Shown here: in pieces, positions 1 to 6,342 of the stretch | How the letters are laid out: each line of letters opens with the position of its first letter | How positions within the stretch are numbered: position 1 is the first letter of the stretch | Assembly: GCA_903929895.1 (NCBI GenBank) | Contig: CAIYWM010000138.1 | Location: 1-15,776, forward strand | Length of the DNA: 15,776 bases | Direction: 5' to 3' | DNA from: an uncultured Alphaproteobacteria bacterium | GTDB taxonomy: Bacteria > Pseudomonadota > Alphaproteobacteria > Reyranellales > Reyranellaceae | Translations under genes and position numbers: made by a program | The notes under the pieces: model-generated | Told to the model about the DNA's origin: nothing | Database searches by the model: none | Seen by the model: the letters and a program-made list of their open reading frames with translations, nothing else

Positions 1-1120
1 CGCCCGGGAAGAGTTCAAGGGCAACGGCCGCCTCGTCTGCTCCGGCTTCGTCGATACCCATATCCATCTCGACAAGGCGTGCATCCTCGGCCGCTGCGAA
101 CACAATACCAAGCGCATGCCGCACCTCGCCATGGAGCGTGTTTCGGCAGTGAAGCACACGATGACGGTCGAGGACGTGATCGAGCGTGCCTCGGCCACCA
201 TCGAGAAATGCATTAGCCACGGTGCCACCCGCATGCGGCCCCATTGCGAGGTCGATCCCAAGATCGGGATGCGAGGCTTCGAGGGCGTCAAGGCGCTGGT
301 CGACAAGTACAAGTGGGCGATCGACATCGAGATCTGCGTCATGCCGCAGGAAGGGCTGACCAACAATCCCGGCACCGACGAGCTGATGGTCGAGGCGCTG
401 AAGAACGGCGCGCGGGTCGTTGGCGCGGCACCCAGCTACGACAGCGACAGTGCGGCCCAGATCCATCGCGTCTTCGAGATGGCGCGCGAGTTCGATGCCG
501 ATATCGACATGCATGTCGACAGCGGTCCCACGGCCGAGCATCTCGACACGCTGCTGGTTTGCGATCTCGCCGAGAAATACAAATGGGGCGGCCGGGTCGC
601 CGTCGGTCATGTCGGCAAGCTCTCGACGATGCCGTTCAAGGACCTCGACAAGGTTGCCCGGCGCATGGCCGATACCGGCGTCGCCGCGACCGTGCTGACC
701 GCGACCGACCTCTATCTGGGCGGCCGCCACACCGACCACAACGTGCCGCGCAACGTCCTCGACCTGAACTTCATGACCGAGCGCGGCGTCACCTGCTCGG
801 TCGCCTCCAACAACATCCTCAATCCGTTCACGCCGTTCGGCGACGGCCAGCTGCTGCGCCAGGTCAACATGCACGCGATCGTCACCCAGCGCGCCAACGA
901 CGACGAGGTGAAGGCGCTGTGGGACATGACGACCAAGTCGGCCGCCAAGCTGATGCGCAAGGACGATTACGGCATCGCCGTCGGCGGTCCGGCGGACCTC
1001 GTCGTCCTCGATGCTCCCGATGCGGTCATGGCGCTCAGGACCATCGCGCCGGTATTGGCCGCCTACAAACGCGGTCGCCGCACCGTGACGCGCACGCCCG
1101 TCGAACTTCACCGGCCGTAG
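1..1120 (+). CDS. amidohydrolase, cytosine deaminase-like (5' partial)
   Basis: This is a metal-dependent amidohydrolase of the cytosine deaminase / AtzC-like group. The reading frame is open from base 2, so the beginning of the gene lies outside the window; 372 residues are visible. The first internal ATG (116) is not the start, because the metal-binding HxH motif (DTHIHLDK, codons at about 53-76) lies upstream of it. Further landmarks shared with E. coli CodA are a PQEG segment, a GAxVVGAxP strand, DMHVDSG (third His, near 512), GHVGKLS (fourth His, near 608) and a C-terminal ADLVVLDAP strand. Where CodA has HCDE and GHDDVFDP, this protein has HVDS and ASNNILNP, so the catalytic Glu and the metal-binding Asp are not conserved. 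I therefore do not call it cytosine deaminase. An amidase follows 24 bases later in the same operon, which suggests joint breakdown of an N-heterocycle or amide. Substrate unknown. Confidence 0.88.
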   Translation, partial: AREEFKGNGRLVCSGFVDTHIHLDKACILGRCEHNTKRMPHLAMERVSAVKHTMTVEDVIERASATIEKCISHGATRMRPHCEVDPKIGMRGFEGVKALVDKYKWAIDIEICVMPQEGLTNNPGTDELMVEALKNGARVVGAAPSYDSDSAAQIHRVFEMAREFDADIDMHVDSGPTAEHLDTLLVCDLAEKYKWGGRVAVGHVGKLSTMPFKDLDKVARRMADTGVAATVLTATDLYLGGRHTDHNVPRNVLDLNFMTERGVTCSVASNNILNPFTPFGDGQLLRQVNMHAIVTQRANDDEVKALWDMTTKSAAKLMRKDDYGIAVGGPADLVVLDAPDAVMALRTIAPVLAAYKRGRRTVTRTPVELHRP

Positions 1121-1144
1121 TTCAAGATCCAAGAAGAGGAAGTG

Positions 1145-2668
1145 ATGTCAAAAGAAGAACTCGTCTCCCTGTCGTCGGTGGAGATGCGCCGCCGCATCGG
1201 CACCAAGGAAATCTCGCCGGTCGAGCTGCTCGACGCCTGCCTGGAGCGCATCGAGGAGGTGAACCCCGCCGTCAATGCCGTGACCGCGATGTGCGTCGAC
1301 CGCGCCCGCAAGGAAGCCAAGGCGGCCGAGGCCGCGGTGCGCCGTGGCGAGGACCTGCCGCTGCTGCACGGCCTGCCGACCGGCATCAAGGATCTCGAGG
1401 AGACCAAGGACCTCCTCACCACCTACGGCTCGCCGCTCTATCGTGATTATGTGCCGGGCTACGACAACGTCATGGTCGGCCGCGTGCGTGCCGCCGGCGC
1501 CGTCATCGTCGGCAAGACCAACGTGCCAGAGTTCGGCGCCGGCTCGAACAGCCGCAACCCGGTGTGGGGCGCCACCGGCAATCCCTTCAACCCGATGCTG
1601 AACGCCGGCGGCTCGTCGGGCGGCTCGGCCGCCGCGCTCGCCACCGACATGCTGCCGGTCTGCACCGGCTCGGACACCGGCGGCAGCCTGCGCAACCCGG
1701 CCGCCTTCTGCGGCGTCGTGGGCTTCCGTCCCTCGCCTGGCATGGTCGCGGTCGAGCGGCGCGCCATGGGCTGGACGCCGATCTCGGTGCTGGGCCCGAT
1801 GGGCCGCAGCGTCGCCGATGTCTGCCTGCTGTTCGCCACCCAGGTCGGCCAGCATGACAGCGATCCGCTCTCCTTCCCGCTCGAGCCGGAAGCCTATGCC
1901 GATCCGTGGCCGGTCGATCTCGGCAGCCTCAGGGTGGCCTACACCGAGGATTTCGGCGGCGCGCCGGTCGAGAAGTCGATCCGCCAGACCTTCCGCGAGA
2001 AGATCAAGGCGATGAAGCCGTTCTTCCGCAGCCTCGACAAGGTGGACGTCGATTACGGCGGCGCCGACCGCTGCTTCGACGTGATCCGCGCGGTGAGCTT
2101 CCTGTCGCGCTACCACGATGCCTACGCCAACAATCGCGAGATGCTGGGGCCGAACATCATCGCCAACTATGAACTCGGCGCGAAGCTCAGCCTGGCCGAC
2201 TTCGCCTGGGCGCATGGCGAGCAGACGCGGATCTTCCGGGCCTTCCAGGAGATCTACAAGGACTACGACCTGGTCATCGGTCCGACCGTCGGCTTCTCGC
2301 CCTTCCCCTGGAAGCAGCTCTACATCGAGGAGATGGATGGCAAGAAGCTCGGCACCTACTACCACTGGATGGCAACCAAGTACTTCGTCACGCTGACGTC
2401 GAACCCGGCCGTCTCGCTGCCCTGCGGCGTCGACGGCAACAAGATGCCGTTCGGCCTGCAGGTGGTCGGCCGCTTCCGCGGCGACGGCGAGGTGCTGGGC
2501 GCCGCCCATGCGATGGAGCAGGCGTTCAAGACCAACCCGGTGCTCGCCCGGCCGTTGCCCAACATCGCCAAGCTGCACAAGCCAGTGCCGGCGCTGAAGT
2601 CGATCGTGACCCATCCGCCGAAGCTCAACGCCAAGGTCGCGCGCGGCCCGGCCCCCGGTGCGCTTTAG
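1145..2668 (+). CDS. amidase (amidase signature family)
   Basis: This is a 507-residue hydrolase of the amidase signature family (GatA/FAAH type), which cleaves carboxamides to acid plus ammonia or amine. The Ser-cisSer-Lys triad is complete: Lys82 in TGIKD, Ser157 in AGGSSGGS and Ser181 in DTGGSLRNP. The 24-residue distance between the two serines equals that in FAAH (217 and 241, from memory). The Gly/Ser-rich core is followed by the usual CGVVGFRPS strand. I place the start at ATG 1145, behind AGAGGA at 1135-1140; the GTG at 1142 would sit almost on that site. It is not GatA of the amidotransferase: no gatB or gatC is nearby and it is paired with an amidohydrolase. No signal peptide is visible, so it is probably cytoplasmic. 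It is the last gene of the operon; a strong hairpin follows 35 bases after the stop. The family is certain and the substrate unknown. Confidence 0.93.
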   Translation: MSKEELVSLSSVEMRRRIGTKEISPVELLDACLERIEEVNPAVNAVTAMCVDRARKEAKAAEAAVRRGEDLPLLHGLPTGIKDLEETKDLLTTYGSPLYRDYVPGYDNVMVGRVRAAGAVIVGKTNVPEFGAGSNSRNPVWGATGNPFNPMLNAGGSSGGSAAALATDMLPVCTGSDTGGSLRNPAAFCGVVGFRPSPGMVAVERRAMGWTPISVLGPMGRSVADVCLLFATQVGQHDSDPLSFPLEPEAYADPWPVDLGSLRVAYTEDFGGAPVEKSIRQTFREKIKAMKPFFRSLDKVDVDYGGADRCFDVIRAVSFLSRYHDAYANNREMLGPNIIANYELGAKLSLADFAWAHGEQTRIFRAFQEIYKDYDLVIGPTVGFSPFPWKQLYIEEMDGKKLGTYYHWMATKYFVTLTSNPAVSLPCGVDGNKMPFGLQVVGRFRGDGEVLGAAHAMEQAFKTNPVLARPLPNIAKLHKPVPALKSIVTHPPKLNAKVARGPAPGAL

Positions 2669-2702
2669 GCGCGCGTTCTAGTCACGAAGCGAGAGGCACC
2701 AA

Positions 2703-2731
2703 CGCCCGGCAACCCGCGAGGTTGCCGGGCG
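2703..2731 (+). terminator. hairpin terminator after the amidase
   Basis: A perfect 12-bp inverted repeat (CGCCCGGCAACC / GGTTGCCGGGCG) surrounds a 5-base loop. It stands 35 bases after the amidase stop and is followed by the weak U-rich stretch GGTCTTTG rather than a clean T run. It is the likely 3' end of the amidohydrolase-amidase transcript, either as an intrinsic terminator or as a 3'-stabilising hairpin. Confidence 0.75.
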
Positions 2732-2808
2732 GACGGTCTTTGCCCCACATCATCTTTTCGCACCGCACCGCCACTTCGGAGGCCCTGCCCCGTTTGTGAG
2801 GAAGCGAC

Positions 2809-2824
2809 CCCGTCACGAGACGGG
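2809..2824 (+). promoter_or_regulatory. small leader hairpin upstream of lipoprotein 1
   Basis: A 6-bp stem, CCCGTC / GACGGG, with the tetraloop ACGA ends 13 bases before the GGAGG ribosome-binding site of the first lipoprotein. It could shape the mRNA leader, but short GC hairpins are common in DNA of this composition, so a role is only possible. Confidence 0.25.
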
Positions 2825-2847
2825 TTCCCCCCAAAACGGAGGTAGCG

Positions 2848-3183
2848 ATGAGCAAGCTGAAGTTCTTGATGGTGACAGGCCTGTTGGCCGCGACCGCGGC
2901 CTGCACCCAGACCGGACCCAACAACCCGTATGCCTACAACAGCGGCTACAATACCCGGCCGGCCAACAACAACGCCTACAACCCCAATAACAACCCCTAC
3001 AACAGCGGCTACAATCGCAACGCCGCCTACAACAACAACCCTTCCTACGACCCGAACGGCAACCCGTATTCACGCGCCGCCTCCCAGCGCGGTCCGAACG
3101 GCGACTACGACCGCGATGGCGTCCCCAACCGCAACGACATGGACGCCAATGGCGACCGCATTCCGGACGCCTTCCAGCGCTAG
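2848..3183 (+). CDS. small Asn/Tyr-rich lipoprotein with C-terminal DxDxDG module
   Basis: This is a 111-residue lipoprotein of unknown function. The N-terminus has a Lys-containing n-region, a hydrophobic core and a lipobox-like TAAC ending at Cys19, so it is probably lipidated and exported to the envelope. Residues 25-75 are low complexity, rich in Asn, Tyr, Pro and Gly, and contain two copies of YNSGYN encoded by a 19-base direct repeat. Residues 86-107 form a compact acidic module, DYDRDG followed by DMDANGDRIPD, resembling the calcium loops of thrombospondin type 3 or EF-hand-like repeats. ATG 2848 is preceded by GGAGG (2838-2842) at 5 bases. A second lipoprotein with the same architecture lies 191 bases downstream, but each has a hairpin after it, which suggests separate transcripts. 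The calcium-binding role is inference from the motif. Outer-membrane destination is likely because Thr, not Asp, follows Cys19. Confidence 0.82.
   Translation: MSKLKFLMVTGLLAATAACTQTGPNNPYAYNSGYNTRPANNNAYNPNNNPYNSGYNRNAAYNNNPSYDPNGNPYSRAASQRGPNGDYDRDGVPNRNDMDANGDRIPDAFQR
2934..3015 (+). repeat. 19-base direct repeat inside lipoprotein 1
   Basis: CTACAACAGCGGCTACAAT occurs exactly at 2934-2952 and again at 2997-3015, 63 bases (21 codons) apart. It encodes the duplicated YNSGYN segments. The in-frame spacing points to internal duplication or slippage of the low-complexity region. Confidence 0.85.
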
Positions 3184-3208
3184 CTCGACGACCGCGAACA
3201 TGATCGAC

Positions 3209-3239
3209 CGGCTCCCGTGGAAATCCGGGAGCCGTTTCT
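3209..3239 (+). terminator. intrinsic terminator after lipoprotein 1
   Basis: A 9-bp perfect stem (CGGCTCCCG / CGGGAGCCG) with an 8-base loop is followed directly by TTTCT. It begins 25 bases after the stop of the first lipoprotein and separates its transcript from that of the second. Confidence 0.75.
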
Positions 3240-3330
3240 GCGTCCGGTCACCACTCGATCACGGCTCGCCTTCAATAAAACGCCTTTGGGTCCCGGCCCC
3301 GCCGCCGTCGCTCGCGACTCTCCGTTCATG

Positions 3331-3369
3331 GGAACGTCCCGCTCTACACCGGACGTTCCTCTTGGAGGG
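3331..3369 (+). promoter_or_regulatory. hairpin abutting the ribosome-binding site of lipoprotein 2
   Basis: A perfect 9-bp inverted repeat, GGAACGTCC (3331-3339) and GGACGTTCC (3351-3359), with an 11-base loop ends only 4 bases before the GGAGGG Shine-Dalgarno at 3364-3369. The last two stem bases plus TC (CCTC, 3358-3361) can instead pair with GAGG (3365-3368) of the Shine-Dalgarno. The two structures are mutually exclusive, so the leader could switch between an open and a masked ribosome-binding site. The pairing is read from the sequence; the regulatory role is inference. Confidence 0.4.
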
Positions 3370-3374
3370 AACAG

Positions 3375-3734
3375 ATGCGCTGCGTCAGTTGGCTCGCCGC
3401 CGCGAGCCTCGTGGTGGTGACGGCGGGGTGCGTTGAACAGTCCGGCTATCCGACGACTTATGGCTACAGCCCGGGCTACGGATCGAACTACGGCTATTCC
3501 AACAACTATGTCAGCCAGCCGAGCTACTACCGGCCGGCCCCGACCTACTACGCACCGCCGCCGCCCCGGCCGCAGGTGATCACCCAGACGCGCTACGTGC
3601 CGGTGCCGGTGGCCCCGCCGAGGCCGCAATATCAGCGGGCGAGGGACAGCGACCGGGACGGCATCCCCGACCGCTACGACCGCGACCGCAACGGCGACGG
3701 CGTCCCCGACAAGTATCAACGCTCGCGTTGGTGA
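3375..3734 (+). CDS. small Tyr/Pro-rich lipoprotein with C-terminal DxDxDG module
   Basis: This is a 119-residue lipoprotein of unknown function, architecturally paralogous to the one just upstream. A hydrophobic signal peptide ends in VTAGC, a good lipobox, with Cys19 as the predicted lipidation site; the +2 residue is Val, so the outer membrane is the likely destination. Residues 24-60 are rich in Tyr, Gly, Ser and Asn (YGYSPGYGSNYGYSNNY), and residues 55-85 form a Pro-rich stretch with PPPPRP and VPVPVAPP. The C-terminus (91-112) is DSDRDGIPD plus DRDRNGDGVPD, two adjoining acidic loops like calcium-binding thrombospondin type 3 repeats. It ends in the basic tail YQRSRW. ATG 3375 is preceded by GGAGGG (3364-3369). 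The two genes share architecture but little sequence outside the acidic module, so an old duplication or module sharing is likely. Confidence 0.82.
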   Translation: MRCVSWLAAASLVVVTAGCVEQSGYPTTYGYSPGYGSNYGYSNNYVSQPSYYRPAPTYYAPPPPRPQVITQTRYVPVPVAPPRPQYQRARDSDRDGIPDRYDRDRNGDGVPDKYQRSRW

Positions 3735-3736
3735 GA

Positions 3737-3754
3737 GGCCGAGCAAGCTCGGCC
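3737..3754. terminator. hairpin between convergent genes
   Basis: GGCCGAG / CTCGGCC forms a 7-bp stem with a CAAG loop, 2 bases after the stop of lipoprotein 2 and 5 bases before the end of the CoA-transferase gene on the other strand. It is placed to end transcription from both sides, but no good T tract follows in either direction. Confidence 0.5.
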
Positions 3755-3759
3755 GCCAT

Positions 3760-4899
3760 TTAGCGACGCTTCCCCGCGCGGATCTCCGAATCGTGCTGGC
3801 CGAGCGTCGGTGCGGGACGACGAACGCCCCCCGGCGTCGCCGATAGCTTGAGCGGCACGCCGAGGGTCTTCTGCTTGCCGGCCTTGGCGTGCTCGACCTC
3901 GGCCACCATGTCGCGCGCCAGGATCTGCGGATCGGCGAAGACCTCGTCGTGATGCAGCACCGGTCCGGCCGGGATGCCCTCTTGTTCCAGCGTCGCCATC
4001 CAGTCGTCGGTCGTGCGCTTGGCGATCTCGGCCTGCAGGATGGCGACGATCTGCTCGTTGTTCTTCACCCGGTCCGCGTTGGCCTTGAAGCGCGGATCCT
4101 CGGGCAGTTCCGGCCGGCCGATCAGGGCGCAGAGCCTGCGGAAGAAGTTCTGCTGCGCGCCGCCGATGGTCAGCCAGCCGTCGGCCGTCTGGAACACCTG
4201 GTAGGGCGAAGAGCCGCGATGCGCCTGGCCGAGCTTCTCGGGCCGGATGCCGTTGGCGAAGAAGTTCGCCGCCTCATAGACGCCCAGCGACACGGTGGCT
4301 TCGAGCAGCGAGGTCTCGACCCACTGGCCCTCACCGGTCTTGTGCCGCGCCTGCAACGCGCTCAGCACGCCGATGGTGAGATAGAGCCCGGCGCCCACGT
4401 CGGAGATGGCGAGCGGGATGCGGTACGGTGGGCCGTCCTTCGGGCCGGTGACCGACATCAGGCCCGACATGGCCTGGATCATCAGGTCGAAGCCGCCGCG
4501 GCCGGCATAGGGGCCGGTCTGGCCGAAGCCCGAGATCGAGCCCAGCACCAGCCGCTTGTTGCGCGCGTGCAGCGCGTCCCAGCCGAGTCCCAGCCGCTTC
4601 ATGACGCCGGGGCGGAAATTCTCCAGCACCACGTCGGCGCCGTCGACCAGCTCCCAGAAGACCTTGAGATCGTCCTCGTTCTTGAGGTCGAGTTTGAGTC
4701 CGCGCTTGTTGCGGTTCCACAGCATGAACGGCGCCGACTCGCCCTCGATGAACGGCGGCGCGCCCCGCATCGAATCGCCCTGCGGGCTCTCGATCTTGAT
4801 GACGTCGGCGCCCATGTCGGCGAGCTGCATGCCGCAGAAGGGACCGGAGAGATGGGTCGTGAGATCGAGGACGACCAGACCGTCGAGCGCGCCTGCCAT
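3760..4899 (-). CDS. CaiB/BaiF family III CoA-transferase
   Basis: The product is a 379-residue family III CoA-transferase, an enzyme class that moves CoA between carboxylic acids in the cytoplasm (formyl-CoA:oxalate, carnitine, bile-acid and other substrates). The start LDGLVVLDLTTHLSGPFCGM and the segments LADMGADVIKIESPQGD, FRPGVMKRLG and SGFGQTGPYAGRGGFD are typical. The expected catalytic aspartate is Asp167 in LAISDVGAG, matching the position of Asp169 in formyl-CoA transferase. I choose the ATG at 4899, which gives the family's normal N-terminus; an upstream in-frame ATG at 4947 would add 16 residues overlapping the preceding gene. That gene, a thioredoxin-like protein, stops 5 bases upstream, so the two are probably translationally coupled. 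The length is close to the family's usual 380-400. The acyl substrate cannot be told from the sequence. Confidence 0.93.
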   Translation of the reverse strand: MAGALDGLVVLDLTTHLSGPFCGMQLADMGADVIKIESPQGDSMRGAPPFIEGESAPFMLWNRNKRGLKLDLKNEDDLKVFWELVDGADVVLENFRPGVMKRLGLGWDALHARNKRLVLGSISGFGQTGPYAGRGGFDLMIQAMSGLMSVTGPKDGPPYRIPLAISDVGAGLYLTIGVLSALQARHKTGEGQWVETSLLEATVSLGVYEAANFFANGIRPEKLGQAHRGSSPYQVFQTADGWLTIGGAQQNFFRRLCALIGRPELPEDPRFKANADRVKNNEQIVAILQAEIAKRTTDDWMATLEQEGIPAGPVLHHDEVFADPQILARDMVAEVEHAKAGKQKTLGVPLKLSATPGGVRRPAPTLGQHDSEIRAGKRR

Positions 4900-4904
4900 G
4901 TTGC

Positions 4905-5297
4905 CTACCCCAGAAGTTTGCGAAGGTCGTCGAGCGTGCTGGCCCATTTGCTGACGCCGAGATGGTTCGACACGATGCGGCCCGCCTGGACGATCAGGAA
5001 CCGCGGCGCCCCGCTCTTGCGCGGGATCTGGGCGAGGATGGGCGCGAGGTCGCCCGGCCAGTAGCGTTCCTGATAGGCCTCGCGGAAGCGCGCCGCCTCG
5101 ACCTCTTCCCAGACGACCAGGCGGAACTCCGGCGAGGCGATCCAGGAGTCGAGATATTCGCGCTTCCAGCGCACGCAGGGCGGACAGTCAGGGCCGCCGA
5201 TCAGGATCACCCTGATCTCGGCCGGGACGGCGCGTGCCGGAGCACCGGCCGCCGCCGCGACAGCGAGTCCGGCGAAAAGAAGCGCGCGGCGATTCAT
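4905..5297 (-). CDS. secreted thioredoxin-fold protein with CxxC
   Basis: This is a 130-residue exported thioredoxin-like protein. The N-terminus MNRRALLFAGLAVAAAAG followed by AxA is a classic Sec (possibly Tat-like, with RR) signal peptide with predicted cleavage after ARA, near residue 23. A short beta strand (IRVILIGG) leads to the redox motif PDCPPCVRWK with Cys38 and Cys41. The C-terminal part has GAPRFLIVQAGRIV, the expected Pro-containing strand of the thioredoxin fold. It presumably acts in the periplasm as a disulfide oxidoreductase; partner unknown. I prefer ATG 5297 because it gives a clean signal peptide; the ATG at 5324 would add nine residues ahead of it and overlap the divergent prmB start. 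The CoA-transferase gene begins 5 bases after this stop. Confidence 0.75.
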   Translation of the reverse strand: MNRRALLFAGLAVAAAAGAPARAVPAEIRVILIGGPDCPPCVRWKREYLDSWIASPEFRLVVWEEVEAARFREAYQERYWPGDLAPILAQIPRKSGAPRFLIVQAGRIVSNHLGVSKWASTLDDLRKLLG

Positions 5298-5303
5298 ATC
5301 CGG

Positions 5304-5334
5304 TAATGTAGGCCCGCATGGCACGCGCGACCAA
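5304..5334. promoter_or_regulatory. candidate bidirectional promoter between prmB and the thioredoxin-like gene
   Basis: Only 20 bp separate the divergent start codons. The self-complementary core TAATGTA / TACATTA gives a -10-like hexamer on both strands: TAATGT at 5304-5309 (+) and TACATT at 5310-5305 (-). On the minus strand TTGGTC at 5334-5329 lies 18 bp upstream as a weak -35. Transcription from either box would start within a few bases of the ATG, implying leaderless or nearly leaderless mRNAs. No convincing -35 is seen for the plus direction. Confidence 0.28.
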
Positions 5335-6199
5335 ATCCTCTCTCGTCACCCTGGGTGATTTCTTCCACTTCGCCGTCGCGCGTTTTCGCACCGCGCGGCT
5401 GGCCTATGGCCACGGCACGACCAATGCGGTCGACGAGGCCGCCTTCATGGTGCTCGAGGCGTTGCGTCTTCCGATCTCCCGCATCGATCCGTGGCTCGAC
5501 CTCGTGCCGACGGTGTCCGAGAAAGCGCGCCTCATGACCTTGATCGAGGCGCGGGTCGCGCTGCGCATGCCGGCGCCCTACCTGCTCGAAGCCGCCTACA
5601 TGCATGGCGTGCGGTTCCACATCGACCGCCGGGCGCTGATTCCGCGCTCCTTCATCGGCGACCTGCTGGCCGGCGGTGCCCTGCCGACGGCCAAGCCGCG
5701 CCGCATCCTCGATCTCTGCTGCGGCTCGGGCTGCCTCGCCATCCTGGCGGCGCTCGCCTTCCCCAGAGCGAAGATCGATGCGGTCGACCTCTCGGCCGGC
5801 GCGCTGGCGCTGGCACGGCGCAACGTGGCGACGCACCGTCTCGGCGACCGCATCACCCTGCATCGTGGGGATCTGTTCAAGCCACTGCAGGACCAGCGCT
5901 ACGACCTCATCATCAGCAACCCGCCCTATGTCGATGCCGGCGGCATGGCCAGGCTGCCGCCCGAGTTCCGGCATGAGCCGCGCATGGCGCTGGCCGCGGG
6001 CGACGATGGCCTCGACCTCGTCCATCGCATCCTGGCCGAAGCGCCGAAGCATCTGACGAAGAGCGGCGGCCTGGTCTGCGAGATCGGCCGCGGCCGCCCG
6101 CCGCTCGAAGCCGCCTATCCGCGGCTGCCCTTCATCTGGCTCGACACCGAGCTCAGCGAAGGCGAGGTCTTCTGGCTGTCGCGCAGCGATCTCGCTTAG
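5318..6199 (+). CDS. prmB: ribosomal protein L3 glutamine N5-methyltransferase PrmB
   Basis: PrmB uses S-adenosylmethionine to methylate a glutamine of ribosomal protein L3 during 50S subunit assembly. The 293-residue product has the helical N-terminal domain specific for PrmB (DFFHFAVARF, then YGHGTTNAVDEA), the linker RxPAPYLLEAAYMHGVRFHIDRRALIPRS split across residues 83-111, and a Rossmann methyltransferase domain. The SAM-binding loop is DLCCGSGC (132-139), and the substrate-binding catalytic motif is NPPY (201-204). EFRHEPRMALAAGDDGLD after NPPY distinguishes PrmB from PrmC/HemK. Length is slightly under the roughly 310 residues of E. coli PrmB. An in-frame TAG at 5309-5311 fixes ATG 5318 as the first possible ATG. 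No strong Shine-Dalgarno is present, consistent with a very short leader. The usual enterobacterial neighbour aroC is not here. Confidence 0.93.
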   Translation: MARATKSSLVTLGDFFHFAVARFRTARLAYGHGTTNAVDEAAFMVLEALRLPISRIDPWLDLVPTVSEKARLMTLIEARVALRMPAPYLLEAAYMHGVRFHIDRRALIPRSFIGDLLAGGALPTAKPRRILDLCCGSGCLAILAALAFPRAKIDAVDLSAGALALARRNVATHRLGDRITLHRGDLFKPLQDQRYDLIISNPPYVDAGGMARLPPEFRHEPRMALAAGDDGLDLVHRILAEAPKHLTKSGGLVCEIGRGRPPLEAAYPRLPFIWLDTELSEGEVFWLSRSDLA

Positions 6200-6255
6200 C
6201 GGGTTGTTTCAAAAGGCTTTTCCGAAGTTCAACGGTTGCGACGGCACCGGAATCA

Positions 6256-6300
6256 CGGAGGGGTGCGACTCCGGCTTCGTTTGTTTCGGTTATTTCGTTT
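6256..6300 (+). terminator. possible terminator of prmB
   Basis: A 5-bp stem, CGGAG / CTCCG, with an 8-base loop (6256-6273) is followed by a T-rich tract at 6276-6311. It lies 56 bases after the prmB stop. The stem is short, so this is a weak call. Confidence 0.3.
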
Positions 6301-6311
6301 GTTTCGTTTAT
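6276..6311. repeat. four tandem 9-base repeats, T-rich
   Basis: Four consecutive units TTCGTTTGT, TTCGGTTAT, TTCGTTTGT, TTCGTTTAT fill 6276-6311 between the convergent prmB and phosphofructokinase genes. Units 1 and 3 are identical. The tract is strikingly T-rich against the surrounding GC-rich DNA. Confidence 0.85.
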
Positions 6312-6342
6312 TCGCCGGAACGCCGGCTCATTGGACTGCCTG

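Noticed and set aside
1148..2614. A 488-codon open frame on the minus strand
   Set aside because: It is the mirror of the amidase gene and rich in Ala, Arg, Val and His without domain features.
2930..3436. A Thr-rich plus-strand frame overlapping lipoprotein 1
   Set aside because: It is the out-of-frame reading of the Asn/Tyr-rich stalk; the lipobox and ribosome-binding site support the other frame.
3760..4947. A longer CoA-transferase starting at 4947
   Set aside because: The 16 extra residues lie inside the thioredoxin-like gene and do not resemble the family; ATG 4899 gives the standard N-terminus.
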